From assembly GCA_037893245.1 (NCBI GenBank), contig JBAIAA010000311.1, positions 620,001 to 684,000 of the forward strand: a DNA stretch of 64,000 nucleotides, read 5' to 3'. The notes beneath the pieces are model-generated. The model did no database searches and was not told where the DNA came from. It saw only the letters and a list, made by a program, of their open reading frames with translations. A program made the position numbers and the translations under genes. Positions 10,247-20,690 of the stretch are shown here, piece by piece (position 1 is the stretch's first letter; the number at the start of each line of letters is the position of its first letter). The stretch comes from Crossaster papposus. Lineage: Eukaryota > Echinodermata > Asteroidea > Velatida > Solasteridae.

Positions 10247-10820
10247 TGGAGGGTCCCTAGTATAATCACCAGAACTTCGCGTTTCTCTCACATCACACCT
10301 GTCTTAAGAGATCTTCACTGGCTGCCTGTTCATCGTCGTGTTGAGTTCAAACTATTAGTACATGCATACAAATCCATTCATTTTCAAGCACCTCAATATC
10401 TAACTGATATGCTAACTGTGTACAAGCCTAACAGAACATTGAGATCGGCCAATTCCCTTACACTAGTTGTCCCCAGAGTAAGGACTGCTACATACGGCGA
10501 CAGACAATTCAACTTTGCTGCTGGCAAGCTATGGAATGCACTACCAAATAATATCCGTGATGCCAAAACATTAGCCACTTTTAAGAAATTACTTAAAACT
10601 CACCTTTTTTTAGGACTTTCACTGTAAATCTATATTGTTTTTAATATTTCTTAGTATATATAATGTCTTTTTATATTAATATTTAAGCTGCGTCCATTTT
10701 ATTTTATTATAATATTCATTTTTAAGGGTTTTGTCATTTTGTTGTCATTGTAAAGCGCTCTTGAACATGCTTAAGCATGAAAAGAGCGCTATATAAATCT
10801 GGTAAAAATAATAATAATAA
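10247..10820 (+). pseudogene. 5'-truncated CR1/L2-group LINE, RT C-terminus and 3' tail
   Basis: One open frame ending at 10625-10627 encodes the C-terminal tail typical of CR1/L2-group reverse transcriptases: LHWLPVHRRVEFKLL, GDRQFNFAAGKLWNALP and FKKLLKTHLF. The 3' UTR ends in AAAGAGCGCTATATAAATCT and an (AATAAT)n run at 10808-10822, the usual 3' end of such LINEs. The catalytic RT domain is missing, as after incomplete reverse transcription. Confidence 0.8.
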
Positions 10821-10875
10821 TAGTAAAACGCTTTGGGGACTTTGAGTGAAGTTTACTTGTTGTATATTACTAATA

Positions 10876-11407
10876 TGTGACCCAGCACGAGTAAATGAGA
10901 CACTTTGAGGCAAAAATGAAAATTGAGATGTTAATTTTATCATTGAAAGGTAGTATACACCATTTGCAGATATCGAAAAATATTTACTACCGAATTATTA
11001 AAAAATATCTTACTCATTTGAAAGTAAATAACGATTGTAGGCATCCAGCAAAATCATTGCGCTAGATATCCTGTAATTATTCTGAAAAATAGAATATATA
11101 AGGAAAAATTTGCGATCGGCGAGCGCGAAAAACAAAGATAACATAAGAATAACTGCTCGACGCCGGTGGAAAACAAACGCTGTTTTTCGTGCTTTTCTCG
11201 GCATTCATGGTTGTAAAACTTCGGACAGGTCAGTTAAACGATTTTTACTAAAAAATACAACCCTCTAAATCTACCCATTCGTGATAATTCAAGCAATTAC
11301 CAATGGTGTATCCTACCTTTAAAGCTAAACAAGCTTTAAATGATGAAATCAAAATCTCATTTTTTATTTTTGCCTCAAAGTGTCTCATTTATTTGTGCTG
11401 GGTCACA
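10876..11407. mobile_element. Inverted-repeat element (TGTGACCCAGCAC ends) holding a nested MITE
   Basis: Arms of about 65-70 bp, starting TGTGACCCAGCACGAGTAAA and ending with a complementary copy at 11401-11407, share AGACACTTTGAGGCAAAAAT. MITE B copy 1 sits between the arms. Confidence 0.7.
10943..11322. mobile_element. MITE family B copy 1 (AGGTAGTATACACC ends), nested
   Basis: About 380 bp with ends AAAGGTAGTATACACCATTT and CCAATGGTGTATCCTACCTTT. It is inserted between the arms of 10876-11407. The right flank keeps TTAA; the left site is altered (TTGA). Confidence 0.8.
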
Positions 11408-11799
11408 AATAGTTAGCATTTAAAAGCGGTATTTTCAAATGTGCACTCGCTCAGATTTATGAAAATAATCAAAAGCCATTATTTGAGAAGTAAATTGATT
11501 TTTTTTTAATCTTTCACATTATCGGCAATATGTATTCCATCATGTAACCAGCCTTTAACATTAAAATAAATTAACTAAAACACTATTTCATTTGGTGTTA
11601 ATAATAATTAAATTGAAAAGGGCGGGCACATTTGGTACTGAAATGTCAATATCTGGATAATTTATAAAATACCCAGTTGTTGATATTTATGTTAATAATA
11701 TAGATCTAAGTAACTCAAGCTAATATCGTTTTTGATGTTATTTATTAAGAAATCTAAATAGCATGGCTTCCAAATTAAAACATGTATGATTGAACACTC

Positions 11800-13080
11800 T
11801 ATGTCACATCAAGTCACAAATTAAAATAAAATGTGGAAATAACCATAACTAAAGATATTTTTCATCAAATAATCTGCTGCAATATACATTTGTTGTGAAA
11901 ATCGTACCAGGAAAGCGCTACATTGAAGTGCATGTATGCAAAATAGGGTTGGTTTTAATAATCTATGCTACATCACGTCTTAAAATAAAATGTGAAAATG
12001 ACCAGGCAAAATAACCATAACTAAATACAATTTAAACAATTTTTCATCAAATCAGCTGCGATATAATTTGTTGTCAAAATCGTACCAGGAAAGCGCTACA
12101 TTGAAGTGCATGTATGCAAAATAGGGTTGGATTTAATAATCTATGCTACATCACATCACGTCACGTCTTAAAATAAAATGTGAAAATGACCAGGCAAAAT
12201 AACCATAACTAAATACAATTTAAACAAATTTTCATCAAATCAGCTGCGATATAATTTGTTGTCAAAATCGTACCAGGAAAGCGCTACATTGAAGTGCATG
12301 TATGCAAAATAGGGTTGGATTTAATAATCTATGCTACATCACATCACGTCACGTCTTAAAATAAAATGTGAAAATGACCAGGCAAAATAACCATAACTAA
12401 ATACAATTTAATCAATTTTTCATCAAATCAGCTGCGATATAATTTGTTGTCAAAATCGTACCAGGAAAGCGCTACATTGAAGTGCATGTATGCAAAATAG
12501 GGTTGGATTTAATAATCTATGCTACATCACATCACGTCACGTCTTAAAATAAAATGTGAAAATGACCAGGCAAAATAACCATAACTAAATACAATTTAAA
12601 CAAATTTTCATCAAATCAGCTGCGATATAATTTGTTGTCAAAATCGTACCAGGAAAGCGCTACATTGAAGTGCATGTATGCAAAATAGGGTTGGATTTAA
12701 TAATCTATGCTACATCACATCACGTCACGTCTTAAAATAAAATGTGAAAATGACCAGGCAAAATAACCATAACTAAATACAATTTAATCAATTTTTCATC
12801 AAATCAGCTGCGATATAATTTGTTGTCAAAATCGTACCAGGAAAGCGCTACATTGAAGTGCATGTATGCAAAATAGGGTTGGATTTAATAATCTATGCTA
12901 CATCACATCACGTCACGTCTTAAAATAAAATGTGAAAATGACCAGGCAAAATAACCATAACTAAATACAATTTAATCAATTTTTCATCAAATCAGCTGCG
13001 ATATAATTTGTTGTCAAAATCGTACCAGGAAAGCGCTACATTGAATACAACTAAGTATGCATGATAGGGTTGGTTTTAAT
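11800..13080. repeat. 188-bp tandem satellite, about 6.5 copies
   Basis: The landmark CGTACCAGGAAAGCGCTACA recurs at 11903, 12081, 12269, 12457, 12645, 12833 and 13021: a first spacing of 178 and then exactly 188. Copies also share CAGCTGCGATATAATTTG. The first copy is divergent and the last is truncated. Inner copies differ mainly at AAACAAATTTTC versus AATCAATTTTTC. Noncoding. Confidence 0.95.
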
Positions 13081-13137
13081 AATCCAAAATATAATCGGTA
13101 ATTTCTTGTTTCGGTAAAAAGTGTTTTTTTTTTTCCC

Positions 13138-13347
<210 letters not shown>

Positions 13348-13648
13348 CTACGGCAGTTCGGCATGAAACTGGAACAAACACAGTTGCATTTGGTCGGTGC
13401 ATCAAGTGAAATGCGCCGTATTTTTGGCGGCATGAGGGCGCTGTAAGACGCCATTTTCTAGGTACCCAACACAGGCAAAATCGCAAAATGAAGTAGTTAT
13501 AGTAACTTTACTTTTATCTAAAAAAATATATTTTGGAGCTGTAAGAATATTTAAACTGACGTGAATTATCTCCTAATCACTTTTAATTATACCCCCAAAT
13601 ACTGTGAGCACAGCGCCCTCTACGTTCAATAATACTGTAGCGTGATAA

Positions 13649-13845
13649 ATGTGGTTTAGTTTCAGGGATTTTCGAAGAGACGTTCAGTTTAGTCTAAGAG
13701 ATTTTAGCAGAGACTTTGGATTTAGTCTAAGAAATGATAGCAGTAACATTTGGTTTAGTCAGGGATTTTAGCAGAAACGTTGGGTTTAGTTTGACTTTTG
13801 AGGAATTCTAGAAGAGACGGTGAGTTTAGTCCAAGGAATTGTACT
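13649..13845. repeat. Degenerate tandem repeat, about 38 bp, ~5 copies
   Basis: Variants of GTTTAGTCTAAGGGATTTTAG followed by CAGAGACGTT recur about every 35-40 bp. It lies in the last intron of the SDR gene and is noncoding. Confidence 0.5.
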
Positions 13846-14046
13846 GTACCGCTGCACTGCAGTAACGTTTCTCAGATTCAATTTTTTTGGGATAAAAAGT
13901 GATATCTTTTTCCATAACCACAGTACTTCAAAGTGAAAAGTTTCTAAAATTGCATCATACTATCCAAAGCTGCTGTACTTCTTACCAAGTAAGTTTTTAT
14001 TGCCATTAAATTTTGGAGTAATTACCAAACGTATACGATCCCTTTA
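13840..14046. mobile_element. MITE family C, truncated copy (inverted)
   Basis: Reverse orientation relative to 5914-6304. It keeps the end ATTACCAAACGTATACGATC followed by CCTTTAA and the 'CTTACCAAGTAAGTTTTTAT' block, and lacks the other half. It lies between the two SDR exons. Confidence 0.75.
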
Positions 14047-14145
14047 ATATATGATTTATCATATAGTGTTCAAATATTTGTGACTCGAACTGACTCAAGT
14101 CGAGTCGCAACTCCTCCTGATGTCTATAAGAAGTTTGGCACCTAC

Positions 14146-14210
14146 CTGTGCGATACTGCTCATCCGACATGCCTCCTCGCTTATGGGCCGAGGTCCTAAT
14201 CACTCCGGGG
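14146..14210 (-). CDS. Short-chain dehydrogenase/reductase, penultimate exon
   Basis: A 65-base exon between ttcttttgtttag (AG at 14212-14211) and CGCACAG|gtaggt. It encodes PGVIRTSAHKRGGMSDEQYR, the 'N/S-PG-x-V-x-T' segment that follows the catalytic YxxxK in SDR enzymes. One base enters and one leaves the frame, matching the last exon exactly. The splice phases and the family motif order together make this secure. Confidence 0.82.
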
Positions 14211-14272
14211 CTAAACAAAAGAAAAGACAAATTAGACGACAAATTATGCACACACACACACAGCTAGCTTTA

Positions 14273-14562
14273 CCTTACATACGTACTGTGGACATTCCTT
14301 TATCTTCGTGTAGTTAACAAACTTTGACTAAATACTCATTTTTCTCGCTTCCCCAAAACAAATTTACCCTCAAATTTGGATTATGGGCCTCTCAGCTGTC
14401 CCTTCTATCTTTTCTATATATAACCCTAACCCGTTTTTCCTCTAGCGCTCTTTTTCGGAAACTGAAAAACGGATTGTGGACGTGTGCAAGTCCACAAACC
14501 GTAACCTCTTCCCACATCATGTGGACCTATATTGTTCGGAGGTCCACAGTGCGTATGCAAGA
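14273..14562. mobile_element. MITE family D copy 2 (inverted)
   Basis: The reverse complement of 7841-8122, with the same ends (CATACGTACTGTGGAC ... GTCCACAGTGCGTATG) and inner AACCCTAACCCG block. It lies just upstream of the SDR penultimate exon. Confidence 0.75.
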
Positions 14563-14774
14563 CCAACGCACACACACACAAGGCATTTTGGCATAAATTT
14601 TGGCATAAAAAGTGGACTGAACAGAGGTCGAAATGAGGGTTTGTTGGGCTTATTACTATTTTGTTGAACTTCAATCGAACATTCTGGTGACAAGTTATGG
14701 CCGTTTAAAATGTTTTAAAAAAAGTAAAACACTTAGAAAAAAAGGCTTGAATGTTCTGATTGCCAATTTTGTTC

Positions 14775-15016
14775 TTAACCAGTTTGCGGCGGGATTATTT
14801 TAACATCACGGAGCCGGGGCGCGGGATAATTTTTAACGAAACCCGATCCGAAGCGGGTTCAGGCCGATAGTACCGGGAAGCACATCCACGCATTTCCGGC
14901 CTTGCTCGCTGCTGACAGACATTTTCGGCCTTGCTCGTGACGTGTTTATGCGACATCTGTTTTGAATCTGGGAAAAACTTTGCATTTATACACGTCATCC
15001 GGCGCGAACTGGTTAA
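14775..15016. mobile_element. MITE family A copy 4
   Basis: A 242-bp copy between TTAA at 14775-14778 and 15013-15016, ends CCAGTTTGCGGCGG / CCGGCGCGAACTGG. Confidence 0.85.
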
Positions 15017-15302
15017 AAACACTCGCATCCCATGATTTTAAAACTATTTCTTTATGGGTAGTAGACTCATCAATCCCTTTTTCTTTCTTTTTTGCACGGT
15101 TGTGTCCTATATTACAGGAAGGGCTCGCATATAAGCACAAATTAGTGAAAGAGCGACAAGATTTTCAGGTAAAAACACGAGCACTGTGATATGTAGCCGA
15201 GAAACTTACTTGACAGAGTTCACTCGCACTCCGTGAGGGGCCAGATCTGTAATTTAAGAGCAAAAAAACCCCCAAAATGTTTATGTTTATTTGAGATTTT
15301 AT

Positions 15303-16321
15303 AATAATAATAATAACTAGGCGGTCACCCGGGGTTCACAGTTTGTCGGTTCTCGGGTTTGTAGCTACTTCCCTGGATGGATGGGGATTGTGGATACATG
15401 TTGACTCTATCATGGAGGTGCCAAATAAAAATGCCTGATTTCAAAAGCACCATCATACTTGCATAAATCGTGCAATATTGCTGTCTATTAACCCTGGGAG
15501 ACACCACCTTTTTTTTTTGTCGAGGCACCTCGTGCCTCCAAAGGGGGGACGTTTTATGTTGGGGGTAATGAACTGTGTTTGGGGGTACAAATCTTTTTCT
15601 CACGGTCTCAACAGATGGATATAAGGACCCTGGACACACATATCAAAGATTTAAACATTCTGGCTATTTTATGTATTTTTTTAAGGACATCCATTGCAAG
15701 CATGTAAACATTGAAATCAGTATTGCGCAATACAGACATGAAACAGCCATATGATACATGATAACAACGACCAACAGCTCTAACTACCCCCCAGGGGATA
15801 TCTGGGTGGCGATTGATAACAGCTGTGTTTGTTCTCTACCAAGGCCGCTCAAAGAGATGTCAGAGACTTTTTTGACAGCGGCTAAACACAAAGGGATCAG
15901 ATTTCGATTTGTCTGCACAACTCTATGGCTTTTGGCCCAAACCATTATTTTGAAGGGATGTTTCACCCCCTGAATGACCTCCTGGGTTAGAATTTTTTTC
16001 CCAGTCCATTAGCCCGATAGGACAAACTTTGAAAATTCGACCCTTAGACGACCTTTGACCCCGGAAGACCCGAAAAACGCTAACCCGTTTTATTTCGCAT
16101 CGAGCATTGCGATCACCGAGTTTAAGCACGATCCGACCAACTTCAAAAAGGTGACCCCTAGATGACCTTTGACCTCGTACGCCCTAGCGAATGCAAACTG
16201 GTTCTTGCGGGGACCGAGCCGGACCCCACCCACCGAGTTTGAACGCCGCACGACCCCGGGAAGGGGACGAAAAAGCGCGCACAGACAGACACACAGACAG
16301 AGAGTAGCGTATTATTATATA
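15303..16321. repeat. Dispersed noncoding element (ACTAGGCGGTCACCCGG type), single-unit copy
   Basis: Starts with (ATAATA)n then ACTAGGCGGTCACCCGG and ends CAGACAGACACACAGACAGA followed by GTAGCGTATTATTATATA. A second copy at 40756-41625 shares both ends and the ATGACCTTTGACCTCGTACG block. That copy lacks most of the middle, and its terminal unit is amplified. No convincing coding sequence. Confidence 0.65.
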
Positions 16322-16446
16322 GATAATAAGATTTGTAATGCGCACATATCCACCCTGCTGGGTGTTCAAGGCGCAGAGACCCTAAAAAACAAACAAAGTA
16401 ATATTTAACTTGAAAGAAACAGTAACAAATGAGAGGAACAAATAAA

Positions 16447-18440
16447 TTAGTTCTTGAAAACCTGAGACATGAGATAAGTTTTGAGAAGTGATTTGAATTT
16501 TGTTGTACACAGACAAGATCTAAGATTAAGCGGTAAAGAGTTCCAGATGTGTGGTGCAGCTGCAGAAAAACGTCTGTCGCCCCACGAGTGTCGTGACTTG
16601 GATTCTTTGAGGAGAAGCATGTTGCTGGATCGTAGGTTCCTTGATGGAGTGTAAACTTGAAGAAGTTCTGAGGTGTAATGGGGATCGAGCCTTGCCATTG
16701 AGTGCTTTGTGGACAATTAGCATAAGCTTGAAGATTATTCGTTGAGAGACAGGGAGCCAATGAAGTTGTTCCAGGATGGGGGTGATGGAACAGGATTTTT
16801 TAGAGAGTGTAACCATGCGGGCTGCGGTGTTTTGGAGGCGTTGGAGACGAGCAATCTGGTTATGCGGAAGACCATAGAAAAGGGCATTGCCGTTGTCAAG
16901 GCGAGAAGTGACAAATGCATGAATTACTTTTTCTGTAGCGCTCTTGTCCAAAAACTTGCGTATTTTACCGATGTTCCTGATGTGAAATGTTGAGAGACGA
17001 ATGACGTTGTTGATGTGTGGTTGAAGTGTCATTGACGAATCAAAAATAACACCCAAGTTCCGAGCCTGCAACGAGGGAGCTATCTGAGCATCACCGATGG
17101 AAATGTATGGCACTGAAACTTTTGATAATTGTTGACGTGATCCAAATAAAAGGAACTCTGTCTTGTCGTCATTTAACTTCAGGAAGTTCTGTTGCGTCCA
17201 GTGGCGAATCTCTTGGATACATTTCTCAAGTCTTTCAATGGAGGCATTGGCATGTTCTCGAGAAGATTTAAACGTGATGTATAGCTGAGTGTCGTCCGCA
17301 TAGACATGGTAATTCAGGTTAAATTTTAAAATGATGTCACGAATTGGCAAAGTGTACAGCGTAAACCACTGTGGGCCCAGTACTGACCCCTGTGGCACAG
17401 AGTAGTTCAAGACAACCGGGTCTGATATTGCAGTGCCGATACACACGTGCTGAGTTCGATTGGAGAGATAAGAATTGCACCATGCTAGGGCTGTGTCCTG
17501 TATGCCGAGGTAATTCTGAAGCCGGGAGAGGAGGATGTTGTGGTCAACAGTGTCAAAAGCGGCACTCAAGTCTAATAGGACTAGTGCTGTAAGGTTTCCA
17601 TTGTCCATGGCTGAAAGAATATCGTTGTTCACACGGACTAGTGCAACTTCCGTCCCATGGAAAGGCTTGTATGCCGACTGGAACGTGTCGGACAGGTTGA
17701 AAGCATCAATATGATCGCGAATGCGTGATGAAACTACTCGTTCAATGACTTTTCCGAGATACTTTAAGTTCGCAACTGGTCTGTAGTTTTTGAATACCTC
17801 CTTGTCCAGGTTGGGTTTCTTGATGAGCGGCCTGATGTAGGAAATCTTGAGGCTATCGGGGAAGTGACCGGAGCTGAGAGATTTGTTTACAAGTGCAGTG
17901 ATGTACGGAACAAATGTATCAATGTTCTGCTTTATCATGGATGTTGATACTGGGTCCAGTTCACAGGATTTTGTAGGAGATTTCATGATAATTCTTTGAA
18001 TCTCAGCAGCAGTGGTAGGCTCAAACACATAGAGTCTACAGTCTTGGTGAAGATGTGGCGATGTCTGGCGCATGTCACAAGGGGCCGATGAGAATGATGA
18101 GCGGATGTCTGAAATCTTGGTGACAAAGAACTTGGAGAATTCATTTGCCAGATCCTGATCATTGTAGTTGGATGGAAGGACAGCGGTTCTGGGTTTCAGC
18201 AACAGTTTATCAATTATCTTGAAGAGCTTCTTTTGATCTCCTGAGGATTCATGAACTTGGGATGTGAAGTGGGTAATCTTCACCTGGTTGATCAATTTCC
18301 TAACCACATTACATTGGTTGCGATATTCTCGTCGGTGTGATTCAAGTTTTCCGTTTTCCCGCCATTTTCGCTCAAGTTGACGACGAATCTTTCTTGCAGC
18401 TCTAATGTCATCATTGAACCAAGGAAAATATCCACGAATA
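16447..18440 (-). pseudogene. CR1/L2-group LINE, reverse transcriptase (frameshifted, 5'-truncated)
   Basis: The long minus-strand frame (stop 16526) encodes a non-LTR reverse transcriptase: a leader with ERKWRENG, FQSAYKPFHGTE, VLLDLSAAFDTVDH (first catalytic Asp), SVPQGSVLGP, and YHVYADDTQLY (catalytic Asp pair). The expected C-terminus continues in another frame to 16447 (GDRRFSAAAPHIWNSLPLNL, FKSLLKTYL), so one frameshift lies at about 16680-16700. The frame is open upstream to about 18440 without its own start. The endonuclease domain is absent. The 3' UTR runs to about 16320 with an ATT-rich tail. Not functional as it stands. Confidence 0.9.
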
Positions 18441-18464
18441 TTGGAATAATGAATCGGTTAAAAT

Positions 18465-19262
18465 ATTACCTCCCCATCAGGATTTTATTAACATTGTATA
18501 ATTCATTTGTGTTACCATATTTAAATTATTCAATCTTGACTTGTAACATCTAAATGTAACAAATTACTAATTTTACAAAAACGAGCAGTTCGTGTAATTT
18601 TGAATGCTGGTTACCGTGATCATTCTGCTCCATTGTTTGCTAAATTAAATTTATTACAATGTAATGATTTATACCACCTTAATTTGGGAAAATTCATGTA
18701 TAAATTTATGCATAATGCCCTCCCTGTGTGTTTTAATTGTTGTTTTACTTTAACATCTAACGTTCATGTACATAATACTCGAAGTAGTGCCAGGGGAAAT
18801 TTATTCGTTCAACAGAACTACAATGGCCAAAAATAGTGTTGCTCATCGAGGCACCTCATACTGGAATAGTTTAGATACCTCGCTTAAATCATCACCTTCT
18901 CTGTCTGTCTTTGTTAAGAATTTAAAATCTCGATTCCTTGATTTGTACTTATAATTTTGGTCTTATTTGTGAACTAATAATTCTGCCTTGTCTCACACTA
19001 GTCTGTCTTTTCGTTGTATTTTCTTGTTCTTTGTGTGGTTTTCCTGTTTGTATATTTGTCTGCCCATAGGTTAGGGCACAAAAGCGTTATACGCTTAACC
19101 TTATACCTAAAGGTTGTCACTTAATTTTAATATCGCTTCTTTATTTAACTTAGTGTGTATAGTTTCTATCAACTTCTTGAATTATTATATTTTTGTAATT
19201 TATATAAGATTGTACATATATATTGTAATGGCAACGTTGAAATAAATGTTACAATTATATTT
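18465..19262 (+). pseudogene. Second 5'-truncated LINE, RT C-terminus
   Basis: Opposite in orientation to its neighbour and abutting it. Two overlapping frames (18600-18836 and 18766-18954) together give a typical RT tail: RAVRVILNAGYRDHSAP, LYHLNLGKFMYKFMHNALP, HNTRSSARGN, then GTSYWNSLDTSLK and FVKNLKSRFLD. One frameshift lies at about 18825. A GAAATAAATG near 19240 and the A-rich end mark the 3' terminus. Confidence 0.75.
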
Positions 19263-19329
19263 ACAATGAGCACCTTCGGGAGACATTTTAGCGTAATTTT
19301 TTAGGTAGTTGGGAGACATTGGAATTAGG

Positions 19330-19366
19330 GAGACATTTTAGTGTCTCCCTAATTCCCCAGCTACCT
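19330..19366. repeat. Perfect hairpin within a larger inverted repeat
   Basis: GGAATTAGGGAGACA, a TTTTAG loop, then the exact complement. The outer flanks (TTTTTTAGGTAGTTGGG near 19300 and CCAGCTACCTTAAAAAA) also pair, giving a roughly 90-bp foldback. Confidence 0.7.
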
Positions 19367-19379
19367 TAAAAAACGATTT

Positions 19380-20690
19380 TTTTTTTTTTTTTATATTTTT
19401 GATTGATAGAGTAGGGTCCAACATGCATAAATATGAAATTTAGTGGAAAAAGCTCTTGGTAAAAACGGGTTAGGTTACAATAAAGAATGAAAAATGTTGT
19501 GCACGTCTTTATGGAGATGTCTCCCAAATGCCTCATTATTACAACCAAACCATATGAAAACGCTTGCGCGCGTGCAGTTGATGCATGTATTTTACGCTCG
19601 ATGCGGAACTAGGTCAAGATATACATGTACGTTCAGTCTTTGGCAGATTTTTTATTACTGGAGACTTTTAGACTTATATTTACTCAACAAATAATCGATG
19701 CATGAGTTTTATACAAATGTAGACTACAAAATGGCATAAATGAAATCAAAGTTTTGAGTGACATGTTGTAGAATATTTGTTCGCGGTTTTGCGGCTCCCG
19801 TGATTTCTACAAACCGTCCAAACATGTCAAAGTACGAGTCGAAAATCTAGCCAAAATTCCTTTTCTGGATATTTTATTGAAAAGATATTTATCAAGAAGC
19901 TTGTATGTTTCTTCTCAAAATGCACTTCATCTAAAACAATAGTATTGGAGACCAAGCCATAAGAGCGATCCGGAACTAGGAAAAATCCGGAACTAGGAAA
20001 ACAACTGTAGGCCTACCAATGGTCCATATACCACAATCCATAGACATGGAGAAAATAAATCTCCATGTCTATGATGGTACGATCTACCGTCCCAAATCGA
20101 AAGGTATACTGACTGGTATAATACGAATAAGATGACCATCGGCAACCAAAAAGTCAATAGAACATGTAAAAATATATATCGTCATTCTCGCGGTCGGCAT
20201 GACGTCACCGACCCTGTTTCTTGTCTCTGATTGGTCAGTGGTGGCTGTTAGTTATCACCCCCTCTGGACTCAAAGGGGAATGAGTAGCAATAAATAGTGT
20301 GGTGGTCTATGTGAAAAAAATCTAAATAATTAGTTATTGTCTAATATCTATTAAACACTACTCCGAAATATTTTCAAATTTCATTGTTTTATAAAGTAAC
20401 AAAATCTCCCACGATACACCGGGAAAAAAAGTATGCATTTTTTTTATTGCTCTACAAAAACATAGAAAACACGTAATTCCCTGTACAAATTGAATGGAGG
20501 GCGACCCCTTTGCCTAACGGCGTGTGCAATAGGTGGAACAGCCTCCGACCGTGAGAATACGTTATCGACCCTCATATGTTATCGACCCCCAACTTTGATT
20601 CCCGTTTACCGCGAGACTGTATGTACGAGATCCACCATTGAAAGAAGCTCTGCTGTATACTCACGGTCCGTGCTGTCTCCCGGCGTAATC
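19380..20690. other. No gene seen; AT-rich spacer with a small hairpin
   Basis: I see no exon or transposon signature here. A short hairpin CATAGACATGGAG / CTCCATGTCTATG lies at about 20039-20074. The last 200 bp read as a 5' leader of the pogo-like gene. Confidence 0.4.

Noticed and set aside
15118..15168. Possible 17-codon plus-strand exon (EGLAYKHKLVKERQDFQ) between attacag and CAG|gtaaaa
   Set aside because: The splice sites look good, but the peptide is short, matches no neighbour gene, and no partner exons were found.
16158..16760. 200-codon minus-strand frame starting MAPCLSTNNLQ
   Set aside because: It reads the LINE 3' end and the adjacent repeat in the wrong frame; the RT C-terminus is in the frame ending at 16447.
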